A DNA stretch of 17,593 bases from Gymnopus androsaceus JB14 (taxonomy: Eukaryota > Basidiomycota > Agaricomycetes > Agaricales > Omphalotaceae). The stretch covers positions 39,476 to 57,068 of the forward strand of contig ML769462.1 of the NCBI GenBank assembly GCA_009733575.1, written 5' to 3'. Positions 15,880-17,593 of this stretch are shown one piece after another. The position numbers and the translations under genes were made by a program. Every line of letters starts with the position of its first letter. The first letter of the stretch is position 1. The notes under the pieces are model-generated. The model worked only from the letters and a program-made list of their open reading frames with translations. It ran no database searches and was not told the origin of the DNA.

Positions 15880-17593
15880 GTCCAGACCCACCTTACAGCA
15901 CGGTTACCCCGGGTGGTCGCATTTGGTCTCCACCTACATCTAGGTGCGAGATATTTGGGATACGTTGGTCCGAGATCTGTTTCATGCACTGGGTCTCACA
16001 GTTTATTTGGTGCAGGTAAGGGATGGGAGACGGCGTCTGTATCTCGGTTTGAGTCCGTGGCGTGATGGGATCATTGGTGGATTTTGCCCCAGTTATTTCC
16101 GAGGAATTGTTCCTCAATGTGATCAGAATCCGGATTGGGCCTGGCCTCGTGTCCTATTCGGTTCTCCTTCCTCAAACCTAACATCCCTTGACTCGAGGAA
16201 CGTTCTGGAGCTCGGGATATACAACCTGTACCCCCTTCTTCCCATATACCCGACCAGAATTCCCTCCACCGCTTGCCAGGCAAGTTTCCCGCCAGTCCGA
16301 ATATCTGGCAAGGTTGCCCAGCATTTGCACCCAAACGGCCTCAAATGGGACACGTCGTGGCGTTTCTGCGTCAAGACCTCTATGGGCACATCGTCTGGGA
16401 AACGGGCTGAGGGCACGAAGCTATTGACATAGCAGAACGTAGCTGCTGCTTCTGCCCAGAACGAGTGCGCCAATCCGGATTCATCCAGAAGGGTCCTTGT
16501 ACCCTCAATAACGGTTCGATTCGCCCGCTCTGCCATCCCGTTCGCGGCTGAGGAATATGGGGGTACCTTCTCGATTGCGATTCCGCGTTCAGCGCAATAG
16601 TTTTCCATAAGGCTATTGTCGAGTTCTTTGCCGCCGTCGATACGGATAACCTTCACTCGTTTACCAGTCTGGGTCTCTGTCCGAACCCTGTACCGGTGGA
16701 ACTCTTTGAGCGATGGTCTCGCTCCGTTTGTTGGGAAGGAAGGAAGGGATTTTGACGGTGGAACATCCGTCGGTGCACAACATGAGGTATGTCGCTCCTC
16801 CTTTGCTTTGCGTTCGCGTTGGACCAAACAGGTCTATGTGTACGCATTCTAACACTTCCTTCTCGTGCTCTAGCCGCTCATCAAACGGTCTCCGAGTTGC
16901 CTTCCCATACAGACACGACTCGCACATCCCATAAACTTCCCTCGAGGTGATCTTCAGCCCATCTACCAGGTTCCGCTTTGCCATCCTGAGGATTCTGGGA
17001 ATTGCGACATGACCGAGGCACCTATGCCAGGTGAGTATGTCCACCGGCCTTTCATGGGACTTTGTGGAGTGTGCGCTAATCTTGTTCATTTCCAGTACTT
17101 TGATATCGTACATCCTTCCTTTCCCGAATCCCACCATTACTGGTTTCCCACTCGAAGCGCGGGTGACTATCCTCCCATTTCCCCACTCGCCTTTGTAACC
17201 CTTCCTGTCCAACGTCGATAAGGAGATGAGGTTGTGCCTGAAGTCAGGCGTATGTTTTACGTTCTGGAGGCGGACCATCCTCTTCTCTCCATCAACTTGG
17301 GTGGTGAACTCCACCGTGCCGATCCCCAGGATGCGGAACTTTCCCGTTTCACCAGCTATTGCGCTATTCCCCTCCTGCTTAACTTTGGTGTAATCAACAA
17401 ACTCCATTTGTTGAACCCAGCAGTGGTCCGTTGCACCAGAGTCTATGAATGTACGGATGGGTTCATTTGTCAAAGGTGAGTATAACAGTGTATTTCGTGT
17501 TTCGCAAACCGTACACTGATTACTTGGAACTAGGTGGTAAGGTACGTCTATGTCTACTCCTCCTCCACCCTGACCTTTACCGCCTTTCAGAAC
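15880..17593 (-). pseudogene. Copia gag end, protease and integrase part of pol (frameshifted)
   Basis: The open frame runs in from the window edge. The protease active site DSGATDHCW is at about 17430. The GAG-pre-integrase zinc ligands appear as WHRCLGH and CESCLYGK (about 17030-16900). The integrase core starts with HIDLFGP, continues with IRIDGGKE and ends its catalytic triad in NGMAERANRT, giving D, D and E. The conserved copia stretch FGCKCWATLPD, GILVGY and RLYIPSSRTF follows. A single frame change near 16715 splits the integrase between its first and second Asp. The frame stops at 16123. A weaker Pro/Thr-rich linker continues in other frames to about 15890. Integrase joins element cDNA to the host chromosome. 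Confidence 0.85.

Larger units (their letters stand above)
12709..17593 (-). mobile_element. Ty1/copia LTR retrotransposon, minus strand, 5' part off the window
   Basis: The order read leftwards is the end of gag, aspartic protease, GAG-pre-integrase, integrase, reverse transcriptase, RNase H, polypurine tract and LTR. Integrase before RT is diagnostic of Ty1/copia. The element carries a 0.9-kb foreign insertion between integrase and RT and several frameshifts, so this copy is not autonomous as read. Confidence 0.93.

Overview
The window looks like nuclear DNA of a filamentous basidiomycete, most likely an Agaricomycete. The evidence is genes split by short GT-AG introns of about 44-67 bp, a fungal F-box protein, a fungal-type NLR (helical N-terminus, NB-ARC, TPRs), a basidiomycete-style Ty1/copia element, and two housekeeping families: an Arp2/3 complex subunit (ARPC2) and a phosphocholine-cytidylyltransferase-like protein. 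The species cannot be named from this sequence.

Layout. Positions 1-6316 hold a tandem segmental duplication. Each copy has two minus-strand genes, a WW-domain protein with a Tyr/Pro-rich repeated tail and a CCT-like cytidylyltransferase. Copy A (1-2048) has a full-length WW reading frame that runs off the window, but its CCT lost its start codon at the duplication breakpoint. Copy B (4041-6316) has both starts. A broken plus-strand F-box gene (2309-3669) and a small orphan coding fragment (2056-2241) lie between the copies. CCT copy B and ARPC2 (6717-7906, plus strand) are divergent and share a 400-bp promoter region containing a telomere-like AACCCT doublet.

Positions 8236-11126 encode an NLR: an MLKL/HeLo-like helical N-terminal domain, an NB-ARC ATPase and seven near-identical 126-bp TPR units. 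From within this gene (about 8750) to about 12267 the DNA is almost free of CpG, and 10865-12267 has none. The gene-free 3' flank carries three related small palindromes.

Positions 12607-12708 hold a short gag-like 5' end cut off by the 311-bp LTR (12709-13019) of a minus-strand Ty1/copia element. That element continues to the window end: polypurine tract, RNase H, RT, integrase, GAG-pre-integrase and protease are all recognisable. Its pol is broken by frameshifts and, between integrase and RT, by about 0.9 kb of foreign-looking DNA (14914-15818). This insert has a TATA box, 30-bp and 40-bp upstream repeats, a minisatellite with an 82-bp higher-order period, and 15-bp inverted ends.

Caution: nearly every gene, including the normally conserved ARPC2, is interrupted by single-base indels, often in short homopolymer runs. 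Either the window is heavily decayed or, more simply, the assembly carries uncorrected indel errors. 'Broken' calls below should be read with that in mind.
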